From Megaustenia siamemsis (lineage: Eukaryota; Mollusca; Gastropoda; Stylommatophora; Ariophantidae): a stretch of 64,000 nucleotides of DNA. The DNA lies in contig JAVIAB010000046.1 of assembly GCA_032433765.1 (NCBI GenBank), positions 59,030,500 through 59,094,499 of the forward strand, written 5' to 3'. The notes under the pieces are model-generated. The model was not told where the DNA came from. It worked only from the letters and a program-made list of their open reading frames with translations, and did no database searches. Positions 22,441 through 33,754 of the stretch are shown here, piece by piece. Each line of letters opens with the position of its first letter. The stretch's first letter is position 1. The position numbers and the translations under genes were made by a program.

Positions 22441-23294
22441 TTTTTAATTGTTTGAGGGCCAGGGTTTCCGCGAGATGCTCAGAGCATATCTCGAGGTTCG
22501 ATAACTCGGGCACCACGAACTAACACTTTGAGAACCACTGTGTTTACATTTTGAAATAAAAGATGGCCTTTCATCCATTACTTTCTCCTCACAGACAGAA
22601 CACGTGATGCATGCAACAAATCTACCAACAAACAGCAGCAGACATCTTGTACATCAATAACCCCCAGGCCGCCTATACAACATCGCCTATATTAGCCTTC
22701 TAACCGCTCAAATATAAAGTGAAAAATAAATGGAGTGACTCCACAGGAGTCTTCCAGAAGGGGTTTTAAAGCGGGAGTCTATCGCATTGACAGGGCGATA
22801 ATCACAGGTTTGGTTGCAGGCTGCGTTTGTATATCTTGTGTTGGGATTGTAGAAGTTGGTGTTGAGTTTCAAGATGTTGTATGTGATTATGTTGTACGTG
22901 TGAACCAGTTCTGGCTTCTTCATTTTACGTTGAAAGTGCCAGCAGAAATGTGAGAAATATAAATAAAGAAATGAATACTCCGCCATTTTGTGAAAGAAAT
23001 GAAATCGTGAAAATAACGGGTGGGGAAATTGAGGACCTTAACGAAGATTTAAGGAGATAATGTGGGTTCTTATTCACCTCAGATTAACACACTTCTTCGT
23101 TGTTCTTTTTAGCATTCTTTTTTCTTTTCCCTGCGTTATCTTTATAATTGCATCTTCATTCTGCTCATTGCTATTCAAATCACTCTGATGGAAAAGCCCT
23201 CGTGTTTCCTCGGGTGTGGCTTATGTGGAATGATGTGTTTGGTGACATTATTTGCTTACACCGTCCGCAAGGTAGGTGATCAGAACTACACCAG
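22441..23294. other. Unique sequence, no supported gene
   Basis: Both strands were scanned. Short open frames (72 and 92 codons) overlap antiparallel at 22.7-22.99 kb, and neither has a recognisable domain. Confidence 0.4.
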
Positions 23295-23410
23295 TGCTGT
23301 GTTTTTATCCGAGACAAAATCTCTGGCAATCATTTGAGACTGGGTGAACCTAGAATCCATCGGCCATTGGACTGATACCGATTCTTATGATCAGAAAAAA
23401 TTTCACTAAG
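23295..23410 (-). mobile_element. Degenerate SINE family 2 fragment
   Basis: 'tgagactgggtgaacctaga', 'tccatcggccattgg' and 'tttcactaagga' parallel the head-proximal part of the 11.6-kb SINE ('ggtgaacctggaagccgtcg', 'gttcactaacc'). It is more diverged than the other copies. Confidence 0.45.
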
Positions 23411-24677
23411 GAGGAACAGAGAAAAAAGAGACAAGTTGAAGAGAAGAAGAATATATGAAAAAGTAGAAGTAAATGAAGAAGAATAGAAAGACGAAGAGGA
23501 AGAAGAATAGGAAGACGAAGAAGAAGAAAAGAATAATAGGAAGACGTAGAAGAAGAAGAGGAATAGGAAGACGAATATGAACAAGAAGTAGATTATGAAT
23601 CAGAAGAATAAGAAGAATTAGATGAAGAAGAGGTAGAAGAAAGAGAGGAAGTATAATAGGCAGAAGAAGAATAAGAGGAGGAAGAAGAAGAGGAATAGGA
23701 AGAAGAAGAAGAAAAAAGAAAGAAGAATAATAGAAAGAAGAAGAAGAAGAATAGGAAGAAGAATAATAGGAAGAAGAAGAAGAAGAATAGGAGGAAGAAG
23801 AATAGGAAGAAAAGAAAGAAGAAGAATAGGAAGAAGAGAATAGGAAGAAGAAGAAGAAGGAGAAGAAGAAGAAGTATAGGAAGAGGAAGAATAGGAAGAG
23901 GAGGAATAGGAAGAAGAAGAAGAAGAGGAATAGGATGAAGAAGAATAGGAAGAAGAAGAAGAAGGAGAAGAATAGGAAGAGAAATAATAGGAAGAAGAAG
24001 AAGAAGGAGAAGAATAGGAAGAGGAAGAATAGGAAGAAGAAGAAGAAGGAGAAGAATAGGAAGAGGAAGAATAGGAAGAAGAAGAATAAGGAGAAGAATA
24101 GGAAGAGGAAGAATAGGAAGAAGAAAAAGAAGGAGAAGAATAGGAAGAGGAAGAAGAAGGAGAAAAATAGGAAGAGGAAGAATAGGAAGAGGAAGAATAG
24201 GAAGAAGAAGAAGAAGGAGAAAAATAGGAAGAGGAAGAATAGGAAGAGGAAGAATAGGAAGAAGAAGAAGAAGGAGAAGAAGAAGAAGAAGAATAGAAAG
24301 AAGAAGAATAGGAAAAAGAAGAAGAAGAAGAGGAAGAGGAAGAAGAAGAAGAAGAAGGAGAAGAAGAAGGAGAAGAAGAAGAGGAAGAAGAAGAATAGGA
24401 AGAAGAAGAAGAAGAAGAATAGGAAGAAGAAGAAGAAGGAGAAGAAGAAGAAGAATAGGAAGAAGAAGAATAGGAAGAAGAAGAAGAAGAAGAGGAAGAA
24501 GAAGAATAGGAAGAGGAAGAATAGGAAGAATAAGAAGAAGAAGAAGAAGGAGAAGAAGAAGGAGAAGAAGAAGAGGAAGAAGAAGAATAGGAAGAAGAAG
24601 AAGAAGAAGAATAGGAAGAAGAAGAAGAAGGAGAAGAAGAAGAAGAATAGGAAGAAGAAGAATAGGAAGAAGAAGAA

Positions 24678-24709
<32 letters not shown>

Positions 24710-24840
24710 AGAATAGGAAGAAGAAGAATAGGAAGAATAAGAAGAAGAAGAAGAAGGAGAAGAAGAAGAAGAATGGGAAGAGGAAGAATAGGAAGAAGAA
24801 GAAGAAGGAGAAGAAGAAGAAGAATAGGAAGAGGAAGAAT

Positions 24841-24874
<34 letters not shown>

Positions 24875-25618
24875 AGAATAGGAAGAAGAAGAATAGGAAG
24901 AAGAAGAAGAAGAAGAATAGGAAGAAGAAGAAGAGGGAGAAGAAGAAGAAGAATAGGAAGAGGAAGAATAGGAAGAAGAAGAAGAAGGAGAAGAAGAAGA
25001 AGAATAGGAAGAGGAAGAATAGGAAGAAGAAGAAGAAGGAGAAGAAGAAGAAGAATAGGAAGAGAAAGAATAGGAAGAAGAAGAAGAAGGAGAAGAAGAA
25101 GAATAGGAAGAAGAAGAATAGGAAGAAGAAGAAGAAGGAGAAGAAGAAGAAGAATAGGAAGAGAAAGAATAGGAAGAAGAAGAATAGGAAGAAGAAGAAG
25201 GAGAAGAAGAAGAAGAATAGGAAGAGGAAGAAGAAGAAGAAGAAGAAGAAGAATAAGAATAAGAATAGGAAGAAGAAGAATAGGAAGAAGAAGAATAGGA
25301 AGAATAAGAAGAAGAAGAATAGGAAGAAGAAGAATAGGAAGAAGAAGAATAGGAAGAATAAGAAGAAGAAGAATAGGAAGAAGAAGAATATGAAGAAGAA
25401 GAATAGGAAGAAGAAGCAGAAGAAGAGGAATAGGAAGAAGAAGAAGAAGAATAGGAAGAAGAAGAATAGGAGAAGAAGAGGAATAGGAGGAAGAAGAAGA
25501 GGAAGAGGAATAGGAAGAAGAAGAATAGGAGGAAGAAGAAGAAGAGGAATAGGAAGAAGAAGAATAGGAGGAAGGAGAAGAGGAAGAATAGGAAGAAGAA
25601 GCAGAAGAGGACACTTTC
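23411..25618. repeat. 2.2-kb polypurine tract, (GAA)n with AATAGGAA modules
   Basis: The plus strand is almost pure purine (gaagaagaagaat, aggaagaag). The only regular pyrimidine is the T of AATAGG. Modules of 'aggaagaagaagaagaagg' alternate with 'aggaagaggaagaat'. Mirror symmetry and length would allow triplex (H-DNA) structures. All long frames, K/R/E-rich on one strand and S/L/F-rich on the other, are translations of the repeat. Confidence 0.95.
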
Positions 25619-25784
25619 TTTGTTGCTGCTTGCATATGGGGAATCTGTGAATAAGGTAACACATGAATGGAAACACAACAAGTAGATGTGAGTTATCGTG
25701 GCAGGTTGGGAGTTCCCCTGTCAGAGCTTGTCCCTGTTTGAGAAGATCAGCCCGACCGTACGTGACGATAGAGCTTCAACACAA

Positions 25785-25812
25785 GGCGGGGCGGGGCGGG
25801 GGGGGGGGGGTT
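25785..25812 (+). repeat. G-rich run
   Basis: 'aggcggggcggggcgggg' is followed by a long G run. It meets the pattern for a G-quadruplex on the plus strand. Confidence 0.75.
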
Positions 25813-25827
25813 GCTGGTGGAGACTGG

Positions 25828-26243
25828 GCATTAGGGAGGGAGTGAAGTTATTTGTTTGTGAATAGTCACTGAGGCGGGGGAGGGAGTGAAGTTATTTGTG
25901 AACAGTCACTGGGGCGGGGGAGGGACTGAAGTTACTTGTGAACAGTCACTGCGGCGGGGGAGGGACTGAAGTTACTTGTGAACAGTCACTGGGGCGGGGG
26001 AGGGACTGAAGTTACTTGTGAACAGTCACTGCGGCGGGGGAGGGACTGAAGTTACTTGTGAACAGTCACTAGGGTATTAGGGGTGGAGTGAAGTTATTTG
26101 TGAACTGTCACTAGGGTATTAGGGGTGGAGTGAAGTTATTTGTGAACTGTCACTAGGGTATTAGGGGTGGAGTGAAGTTATTTGTGAACTGTCACTAGGG
26201 TATTAGGGGTGGAGTGAAGTTATTTGTGAACTGTCACTAGGAC
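25828..26243. repeat. 40/42-bp G-rich tandem repeat, two subfamilies
   Basis: Units with 'ggcgggggagggactgaag' (25870-26070) give way to units with 'agggtattaggggtggagtg' (26070-26243). Both keep 'gaagtta.ttgtgaac.gtcact'. About ten units are present. Confidence 0.9.
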
Positions 26244-26384
26244 TGGCCGAGAGAGACTTAACTTGTAGGTTAATACAACAAAGAGTTGCACAGGTGTCAG
26301 CACGTCTAGAAAATATCTACAAACTTTACCCACATTATTTACCAGGTAAATGATGTTTCAGCGTTTTTACATTAAATCTTTGTC

Positions 26385-26690
26385 GAGTAAATGGTATTAC
26401 AGAGTGCTCGATCGTAACCTCCAGCAAGTTAATGGTATTACAGAGTGCTCGATCGTAACCTCCAGCAAGTTAATGGTATTACAGAGTGCTCGATCGTAAC
26501 CTCCAGCAAGTTAATGGTATTACAGAGTGCTCGATCGTAACCTCCAGCAAGTTAATGGTATTACAGAGTGCTCGATCGTAACCTCCAGCAAGTTAATGGT
26601 ATTACAGAGTGCTCGATCGTAACCTCTATCAAGTAAATGGTACTACAGAGTACTTTATCGTATCCTCTAACAAGTTAATGGTATTACAGA
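26385..26690. repeat. 41-bp tandem repeat, about 7 units
   Basis: The unit contains 'gttaatggtattacagagtg' and 'ctcgatcgtaacctccagca'. The first and last units are diverged. Confidence 0.93.
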
Positions 26691-27120
26691 GTACTTGAGC
26701 AGATAAGAAAATAGAAAGACAAGACAAATAGTATTGAGCAGATAAGACAATAGAAAGACAAGACAAATAGTATTGAGCAGATAAGACAATAGAAAGACAA
26801 GACAAATAGTATTGAGCAGCTAAGACAATAGAAAGACAAGACAAATAGTATTGAGCAGATAAGACAATAGAAAGACAAGACAAATAGTATTGAGCAGATA
26901 AGACAATAGAAAGACAAGACAAATAGTATTGAGCAGCTAAGACAATAGAAAGACAAGACAAATAGTTTTTAGAAGCTGAGACAATAGAAAGACAAGACAA
27001 ATAGTTTTTAGAAGCTGAGACAATAGAAAGATAAGACAAATAGTTTTTAGAAGCTGAGACAATAGAAAGATAAGACAAATAGTTTTTAGAAGCTGAGACA
27101 ATAGAAAGATAAGACAAATT
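26691..27120. repeat. 39-bp tandem repeat, about 11 units
   Basis: The unit contains 'gataagacaatagaaagaca'. The first seven units carry 'gtattgagcag' and the last four carry 'gtttttagaagctgag'. Being 13 codons long, it gives an open minus-strand frame of 162 codons that I do not consider a gene. Confidence 0.92.
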
Positions 27121-27716
27121 GTATTTGATCGTTACCCTACCCTAACTTGCAGCACCTGCTGCTGACACTACCTGTACTACATTAGCGACATTTATCTTCC
27201 ACGAAATCCTGGCGCCTAATGATGGCAAATATTTGCAAAAGGAAGAATCAATAAGCCTGTTGACTTCGTCTGCTGTAAGTTTTACATGCTGTGAGAATCC
27301 TTGCGACCATCATGTCTGTTCGTCGCTCTCACACGTGCTCAGCGCATAGACAGTATCAACATAGTCTATTTGAACTGTCAATGTTATCTCAACGTTCAGG
27401 CTTCATTTGTACACACTTCCAACATCGTGATCTTCATAAATGAAAAGCTTATTCATTATTTATATGTGGAAAGAAACAGCATATTCATTATTTATATGTG
27501 GAAAGGAACAGCTTATACGTTAGTTTGAAGGTTTCACCTTTCTCGACACGCTTTTCTGTCTTTTTTGATGAAGAAGTTTTTCTTATTTTTAATTTATATC
27601 TTGAAGACTTTTCTATGAACGTGTTACACATATCTCTGTGTTTTCATTCCATCGCTAGTTTGTTTGTTCGTTAATTCATTCATTTGTGTAATTATTTATT
27701 CGTTTATTTCATTTGT
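27121..27716. other. Unique AT-rich sequence, no supported gene
   Basis: No retroelement match, RNA gene or convincing exon is visible. A short direct repeat, 'ttcattatttatatgtgg', occurs at about 27452 and 27482. Confidence 0.4.
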
Positions 27717-28082
27717 TACAAGAAAACAGAACAGAGAATTGAAGCCTTTGAAATGTGGATATATAGAAGAATAGGTAGAATTGGATGGAAGGAAAAGAAA
27801 ACAAACGATGAAGTCTTAAAACAACTAAAAATGAAAAGAGAACCATAAAACACAATTCAAACAAGACAAATGAATTTTTTGGGGATAAAAAACACCTAAT
27901 ACAAGTAATATTGTAAGGGAAAATACAAGGTAAAAGAGGCAGAGGTAGACTAAGACTAACATGGACGAGTAACATCAAAAGATGGACAAGTCAACCTATG
28001 ACAACCTGCACCATCAAAGCAAGAGACAGAGCAGAATGGCGCTCTATGGTAGCCAACCTTCGATGCGGAGACGGCACTTAAG
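27717..28082 (+). pseudogene. 5'-truncated RTE-type LINE fragment (LINE family 1)
   Basis: 'KTEQRIEAFEMWIYRRIGRI' and 'LKQLKMKRE' are nearly word-for-word those of the larger copy at 29-32 kb, which lies on the other strand about 1 kb away. A stop follows 'KMKREP'. Frame changes occur after 'RQMNFLG'. The 3' end is 'cggcacttaaggatg'. Confidence 0.85.
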
Positions 28083-28249
28083 GATGCTGATTTAGTTAGT
28101 TCATTTTCAATCAATGAAAACCCATTTATTCAAGAGTCTTATTCTACTTTCCTACCACATTGACCATTCAGCGTCGAGGGGAGATGCCATTCACGATCTT
28201 GTGCTCTTCTGTTGACCTCTGTTGCTGTTAAGTTTTCCAGTGTTTCTAA

Positions 28250-28500
28250 TATTCCGTCAGGAGGCGAAGGCGCGCCTCACAGCACCACAGCTGAAAGTTG
28301 TTAGCGACCCAGAGCTGATGGCTTGCGCCAGGATCGGTGAACCAGAACCATCCAGACCCTGCTCCACCTCTCCGTGGTGCCTCTAGTAACAGACTAATCT
28401 GTCTAGTCTGGCCAAACAAGTAGGGATCGAAGAGGGAAGACAACCCGGTACTCAAAAATGTCATGCTGAAGTCGGATGTGTTGGGCCGAATGCGCAAATA
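28250..28500 (-). repeat. Dispersed repeat, family 5
   Basis: On the minus strand this matches 38.555-38.735 kb on the plus strand. They share 'cggcccarcacatccg', 'accgggttgycttcc', 'gaggcacca', 'gaggtggag' and 'tctggttcaccgatc'. Between them they define an unclassified element of roughly 200-250 bp. No polymerase III boxes or protein are evident. Confidence 0.6.
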
Positions 28501-28889
28501 TCACAGTTATACTGTAAACTACAACACAACGCAGATACGCCCACTTATCTGCCTTTTAAGGGCGGATGATGAAGAGTTACACTCCTTTAGTCATCGGGCG
28601 AACGCAAGCAAGCACGTAAATTCCATCAATCCGTCTTTTTCCGTGTGACGACACGTAAGTGTGGTGTAACTGTCACGCTTATTACGTTGTGTTTTTGTCA
28701 CTTCAAAAGTCGATGATGCGATTGAATGACACCACTACTTCATCAGTTGTAAACTCATTCTCTCAGTGTCATTTAGAAAACAAAATCCCCACCACCTGAC
28801 TGTATCAACATCTCACACTGAACTCGTCTTCACTACAGCCCTCGATCCGGCCTCATGACTTCACACACTGTCAAATACATACGTTGGAC
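28501..28889. other. No recognisable feature
   Basis: Unique sequence before the 41-bp satellite, with no open frame worth noting. Confidence 0.4.
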
Positions 28890-29019
28890 ATGCTATACGA
28901 ATATATAATTATGATAGTGCCACGTTGTACATGCCATACGAATATATAATTATGATAGTGCCACGTTGTACATGCTATACGAATATATAATTATGATAGT
29001 GCCACGTTGTACATGCCAT
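28890..29019. repeat. 41-bp satellite, left part
   Basis: About three units with 'acgaatatataattatgata' and 'gtgccacgttgtacatg'. The array resumes at 32034 beyond the LINE, so it was one array before the insertion. Confidence 0.93.
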
Positions 29020-29024
29020 CATCA

Positions 29025-30802
29025 TCATTGAGTGCCGTCTCCGCAACGAAGGTTGGCTACCATGGAGCGCCATTTTGCTCTATCTCTTGCTTTGATGGTG
29101 CAGGTTGTCATCGGTTGATTTGTCCATCTTTTGATGTTACTCGTCCATGTTAATCTTGGTCTGCCTCTGCCTCTTTTACCTTGTATTTTCCCCTCCAGGA
29201 TCACTTTCAGTAGGCTGTTGTGTCTTTTAACATGGCCTAAGAATCGCATTTGTCTTGTTCTAATTGTGTTCAGAAGTTCTCTTTTCATTTTTAGTTGTTT
29301 TAAGACTTTGTCATTTGTTTTCTTTTCCTTCCATCCAATTCTACCTATTCTTCTATATATCCACATTTCAAAGGCTTCAATTCTCTGTTCTGTTTTCTTG
29401 TCTAATGTCCATGTTTCAGCACCATATAGGAATATTGAGAAGATGTAACATTTTGCTATTCTTAGTTTTAGCTCTGGTGTTATTTGTTTTGATGTTAGTA
29501 TGTCCTTCATGACATTAAAATTACTTTTTGCCATTCCTATTCTTTTGTTTATTTCAGTTGTACATTTTCCATCACTGGTTATAGTATGTCTCAGGTAGTT
29601 ATAGTTCTGAACTGTCTCAAGGTCTATTCCTTCAATTTTGATATCCACTTGTGGGTTTTGAGTATTTTCTTTGTTTATGATCATAGTTTTAGTCTTTTTG
29701 ATATTCATATCTAGTCCATATTTTTTGCTTGTCGTGTTTATTTCATTAAGTAATTGTTGTAGGTCTTTAGGATTTTCTGCTAGTAGTACAGTATCGTCAG
29801 CATATCTTAGGTTATTGATTATCTTTCCATTAATTTGTAGGCCTGGCATCTCTATGATGTTTTTAAAGATTTGCTCAGTGTATAGATTGAACAAGCTTGG
29901 TGATAGGATGCATCCTTGTCTTACTCCTCTTTTATATCAATGGGTGTAGAGAACTCTTTGTTATATTTTATTATTGCTGTTTGCTCCCAGTATAGATTGC
30001 ATATTAGTCGTATATCCATGTCATCTAGATGTATCTCTTTTAGGCATTCTATAAGTTGTTTGTGGTGTACTCTATCAAAAGCTTTGGTGTAGTCTATGAA
30101 GCAGGCATATATTGGTTTGTTTACTTCTGTGTATTTTTCGATTAATGTTCTCATGCAGAATATGGCTTCTTTTGTCCCGCTATTTTTCCTAAATCCAAAT
30201 TGCTGCTCATCTAATTCAGTATTGATTTTATTCTGAATCCTTCCTTGTATAACTTTTAGCAAGATTTTTGTAACATGGCTCATTAGGCTTATTGTTCTAA
30301 AGTCACTGCATTCAACTGCACCATTCTTTTTAGGCAATGCAATGAAAGTTGATGTTTTTAGTTCATTTGGTATGTATCCTGTGTGGTATATGTCGTTGCA
30401 TATGTCTGTAATCACTTCAATGCCAAAATCTTCAAGTGCCTGTATCATCTCTATCTGTATGCTTTCAGGTCCTGCTGCTTTTCCCCTTTTCATTGTTTTT
30501 ATAGCTTTTTCCACCTCAGATTTTAAGATTTTATAGCCTGATGTACATTTTATAACTGGTTTCTTGTCCCTTTGATCATGAAATAGTTCTGTTATATATT
30601 CCTGCCATCTATCTATGATATCCTTATTGTCTGTTAGCATTTTTCCTTTTTTGTCTGCAATGCATCCACCTTCTGTGGCTTTTTTATTTTTATTAGTCAT
30701 TCTCTTTATTTCTGTGTGCATTCCTCTTAGGTCTTGTTTGCTTTCCATAGTTTCTATTTCTATACATTTTTGGCTGAGCCAGTCTTCTTTTGCCTTTTGC
30801 AC
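29025..30802 (-). pseudogene. LINE reverse transcriptase and C-terminal region, frameshifted
   Basis: The segment at 30802-29921 holds 'MKRGKAAGPESIQIEMI', 'FIALPKKNG', 'DFRTISLMSHVTKI', 'DEQQFGFRKNSGTKEA' and 'FIDYTKAFDRVHH' (RT motif A, catalytic Asp). A frameshift near 29925, at a run of four As just before 'GVRQGCILSPS', moves the frame to 29894-29025. That segment carries the catalytic box 'LRYADDTVLLAE' and the thumb ('KKTKTMIIN', 'SDGKCTTEINKRIGMAKSNF'). It ends with a tail containing 'FLYGAETWTL' and 'RGRGRPRLTWTSNIKRW'. Another frameshift near 30780 separates this part from the linker upstream. Wording matches BovB/RTE-type elements. Confidence 0.88.
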
Positions 30803-30890
30803 ATTTTGCGTATCTCATTATCTATTTTATTGTATTGGGCAGTGTTCTTCGCTTGTCTCCTTTCTTCCATTTTTTCTAAGATGGTGTTAG

Positions 30891-32030
30891 TTATCCATTT
30901 TTGTTTTTGTTCTTTTCTCTTTTGGGTAAGGTGTCGCAGGCTTTTTGTATGCTTTTCTTTATGCATTGCCATTTGGTTGTTACTTTTTCATCAGGATTTT
31001 CTCTTCTGTATTGTTCAATTCCTTCCTCTAGCAGCTTATGGTATGTGTTCTTTACTTGTATTGTATAGGTATATTTAATATCTTTTTGATTTAAAGCTGT
31101 TATGTCGAGTGGGTTTTTTGATGAATCAGATTTTTGCTTGTTTCTCTTTAGTTTGATTTTCATTTTAATCATTACAGGATTGTGATCAGAATTAATATCT
31201 GCTCCTGGGTAGGTTTTGGCTTTCTTTACGCTGTTACGGAACCTTTCTTTTATCATTATGTAATCTATTTGATTTCTCTTCCTATCTCCAGGGCTTTTCC
31301 ATGTGTATAGTTTCCTTTTCTCTTGCTCAAAGTAGGTGTTACATATTATCAGCCTGTTTTCTTCACAGAATTATATTAATCTTTCTCCTCTGTCATTTCT
31401 TTTTCCTAAACCATGATTTCCTATAATTGTCTTATATCTACCTTTTCCTACTTTAGCGTTCATGTCACCCATTACAATGAAGATGTCTGAAGATTTCACT
31501 TGCTTCATAACTTTATTTAGGTCTTCATAGTATGCCTCTATATGTTCATCTGTGTAGTCTTGAGTAGGTGCATATGTCTGTATTATTGCTATGTCGAATG
31601 GTTTTGCTTTCAACTTGAGTAGTATAATCCTATCACTGTATGTCCAGTGGGTACTTATATATTTTTGTAGCTCTCTTTTTATCAGTATTCCTACCCCCCT
31701 TTGATGTTCTGTTGTGTTTCCTGAGTATATAAATGTATATTTTTCGTCTTCAATGTACCCACATTCCTTCCATCTAGTCTCTGATATGCCTAAAATATCT
31801 ATATTTATTCGTTCTGCTTCTTGAATTAGATTTTCCAATTTCCCTTGTTGATATAGAGTCCTAACATTCCAAGTACTTATTTTAAGATCTTTCCTCCGAC
31901 ATAAGTTCGAATTTCTCCGACTCTCCATGGCTTCCTCTGGACTGGTACGTGATGAGGCTCCAATCTCTTTCACGGTGGTCAGCCATGTTCGTCTTTCGTG
32001 TTCTGAACATGCCTCTTGTGTACCACACAC
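30891..32030 (-). pseudogene. LINE endonuclease (EEP/AP-like) domain, interrupted
   Basis: The endonuclease nicks target DNA to prime reverse transcription. Motifs in order are 'ISTWNVRTLY' (metal-site Asn), 'LGISETRW' (catalytic Glu), 'IIQTYAPTQ', 'VMGDMNAKVGKG' (Asp/Asn) and 'INSDHNPVMIK' (Asp-His pair). All catalytic signature residues are present. The frame opens with GTG, and the first ATG in frame is at 31928, before the first motif. A single TAA at 31370-31368 splits the domain between the GDMN and SDH motifs. The same frame then resumes and runs to 30891, where a frameshift follows a lysine/asparagine-rich stretch. The flanking frame continues in 30760-30972. Confidence 0.85.
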
Positions 32031-32033
32031 TTT

Positions 32034-32335
32034 TACATGCCATACGAATATATAATTATGATAGGGCCACGTTGTACATGCTATACGAATATATAATTAT
32101 GATAGGGCCACGTTGTACATGCTATACGAATATATAATTATGATAGTGCCACGTTGTACATGCTATACGAATATATAATTATGATAGTGTCACGTTGTAC
32201 TTGCTATACGAATATATAATTATGATAGTGTCACGTTGTACATGCTATACGAATATATAATTATGATAGTGTCACGTTGTACATGCTATACGAATATATA
32301 AATATGATAGTGTCACGTTGAACTACTTACTATAC
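32034..32335. repeat. 41-bp satellite, right part
   Basis: About seven units continue the array of 28890-29019. Variant positions (gtgcc, gggcc, gtgtc) differ between units, and the last ones degenerate. Confidence 0.93.
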
Positions 32336-32447
32336 GACAGTATAATTGTTACAATGCCACGTTGTATTTATAACAGGGTAATTGTTAAAGTGTCACGTTA
32401 TGCTTGGAATGTAATTTGAAAAATCGCACGTGATGTTTGCACATCTT
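32336..32447. other. Degenerate satellite edge
   Basis: Diverged 'cacgttg' motifs fade out before the next LINE. Confidence 0.5.
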
Positions 32448-33062
32448 TTTTTTCTTCTTTTCTCTTTTCACTGATACCTAAAAGTTGTTGTGGTTTATAT
32501 CATTTGTCGTTCTTGAGCTGCTCGAACTGTCTGAATTTGTGATTTTCCTTTGTTGTTACATGTCTCTGTCACTGCATCTATCCATCTTCTTCTTGGTCTC
32601 AATCGCCCTTCATGGTGATTGGTAAGGATTCATTCTGACCAGGTGGCCAAACCATTTAAATTGTTGTTGTTCTATATATTCTTGGCAGGGTTTTGTTCCT
32701 ATCATTTTTCTTATGGTTTAATTTGGTATTCTATCTCTTCTTGTGTTGTTTGTTACTTTTCTCAAGCATTGCATCTCACATGTACTTATCTTTCTTAATT
32801 GTGATTTAGAAAGGGTCCATGTTTGACTTTCATAGCACAAGGTTGGTATGAAAATGCTATTTATTATTTGTTGTTTAGCTGGCATAGAAATGTGTGGATG
32901 TCTTAGCAATGGTGAAAGCTGGTATGTGAAAGCATTTGCTTTTTGTATTCTCATGTCGATTTCTCTGTCTAGTTTTCCATCTTCTGTGAACATTGTGCCT
33001 AAATACTTGAATTCCTCTACTTGTTTTATGTCTTTATCTTTGATCTTAATGTTTAATTATAT
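32448..33062 (-). pseudogene. 5'-truncated RTE-type LINE fragment (LINE family 3)
   Basis: A 91-codon frame (32993-32718) reads 'FTEDGKLDREIDMRIQKANA', 'AKQQIINSIFIPTLCYESQT' and 'CEMQCLRKVTNNTRRD'. The broken remainder matches the 3' part of the insert at 10.98-11.53 kb, including the end 'ctgatacctaaaag'. The upstream stretch near 33.0 kb would encode 'EEFKYLG'-like sequence but is degenerate. Confidence 0.82.
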
Positions 33063-33329
33063 TTGCAAATAATTGTTACACTTATAACATAACAAAGTGG
33101 GAAAGAAATATGAATAAAAGATAATAATAAACATAACAGAATATTACAAATAGCATAATTAGACTAACATAACATACCATAACATAACATTACATAACAA
33201 TGCAATGTAATGATATATCTTCTATTATCAAACAAAACATGCACATACAAATTACATACAGTCGGAGAATGTACAAATATTGGCTTCCTGTCTTCAACAT
33301 CATCGTGTTCCATGTCGGCTAATGTAGAA
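33063..33329. other. AT-rich spacer with 'cataacataac' runs
   Basis: Short repeats of 'acataacat' occur around 33150-33210. Nothing else was recognised. Confidence 0.5.
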
Positions 33330-33490
33330 GAACATGTCTCTCCATAACTTGATGTTTCTACAGTTGTATAGCAACAACGCTGCTGGCTTCCTATCACGCT
33401 CTTCTTCTATCTGTTCTCTCTGTTTTCCTCTCTCTTTTCTTCCCTCAAATTTTCCATGCTGTCACAAAATATTTCAAATTTCACCTTCTC
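33330..33490 (-). pseudogene. LINE family 2, 3'-end fragment
   Basis: On the minus strand the sequence around 'catgtctctccataactt' and 'cccctcaaatttt'-like text parallels the 3' end of the 56-kb copy (region encoding 'KIEGRR' through 'RKLWRDM'). It is diverged. Confidence 0.5.
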
Positions 33491-33754
33491 TTCCAGCAAC
33501 TGATAATAATTTCATTTTAGTTCTGGCCAAACTGAAGAACTCTTTACTCCGTTCCAGCTGTTCATGTGATTCATAACATTTTTCTGTAAAACAGCATGCT
33601 TGTGGGTCGGAACAATTCACCTGGTTATCGTTCAATTGTCCATGATCCACTTCCACAAATAGGAACACTACAAAACTGGGATGTACTTTATTTTCTCACT
33701 TCGGGTCTTAAGATGGGTCTCGTAATAATCTGTTTCACTTCTTCCAATTCTGTT

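Larger units (their letters stand above)
29020..32033 (-). mobile_element. Near full-length RTE/BovB-type LINE (family 1) inserted in the satellite
   Basis: The 3,014-bp insert is flanked by 'tacatgccat' at 29010-29019 and 32034-32043. On the minus strand it encodes an endonuclease followed by a reverse transcriptase, the order of RTE-clade elements, whose usual length is about 3 kb. The 3' end reads 'ggcactcaatgatgatg', a short ATG-rich tail as known for RTE. It has one nonsense codon and three frameshifts, described under the two pseudogene entries, so it cannot move by itself. The clade assignment is by eye from motif order and wording. Confidence 0.88.

Noticed and set aside
23406..25676. 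Long K/R-rich and F/L/S-rich ORFs
   Set aside because: Translations of the polypurine tract; several frames are open at once.
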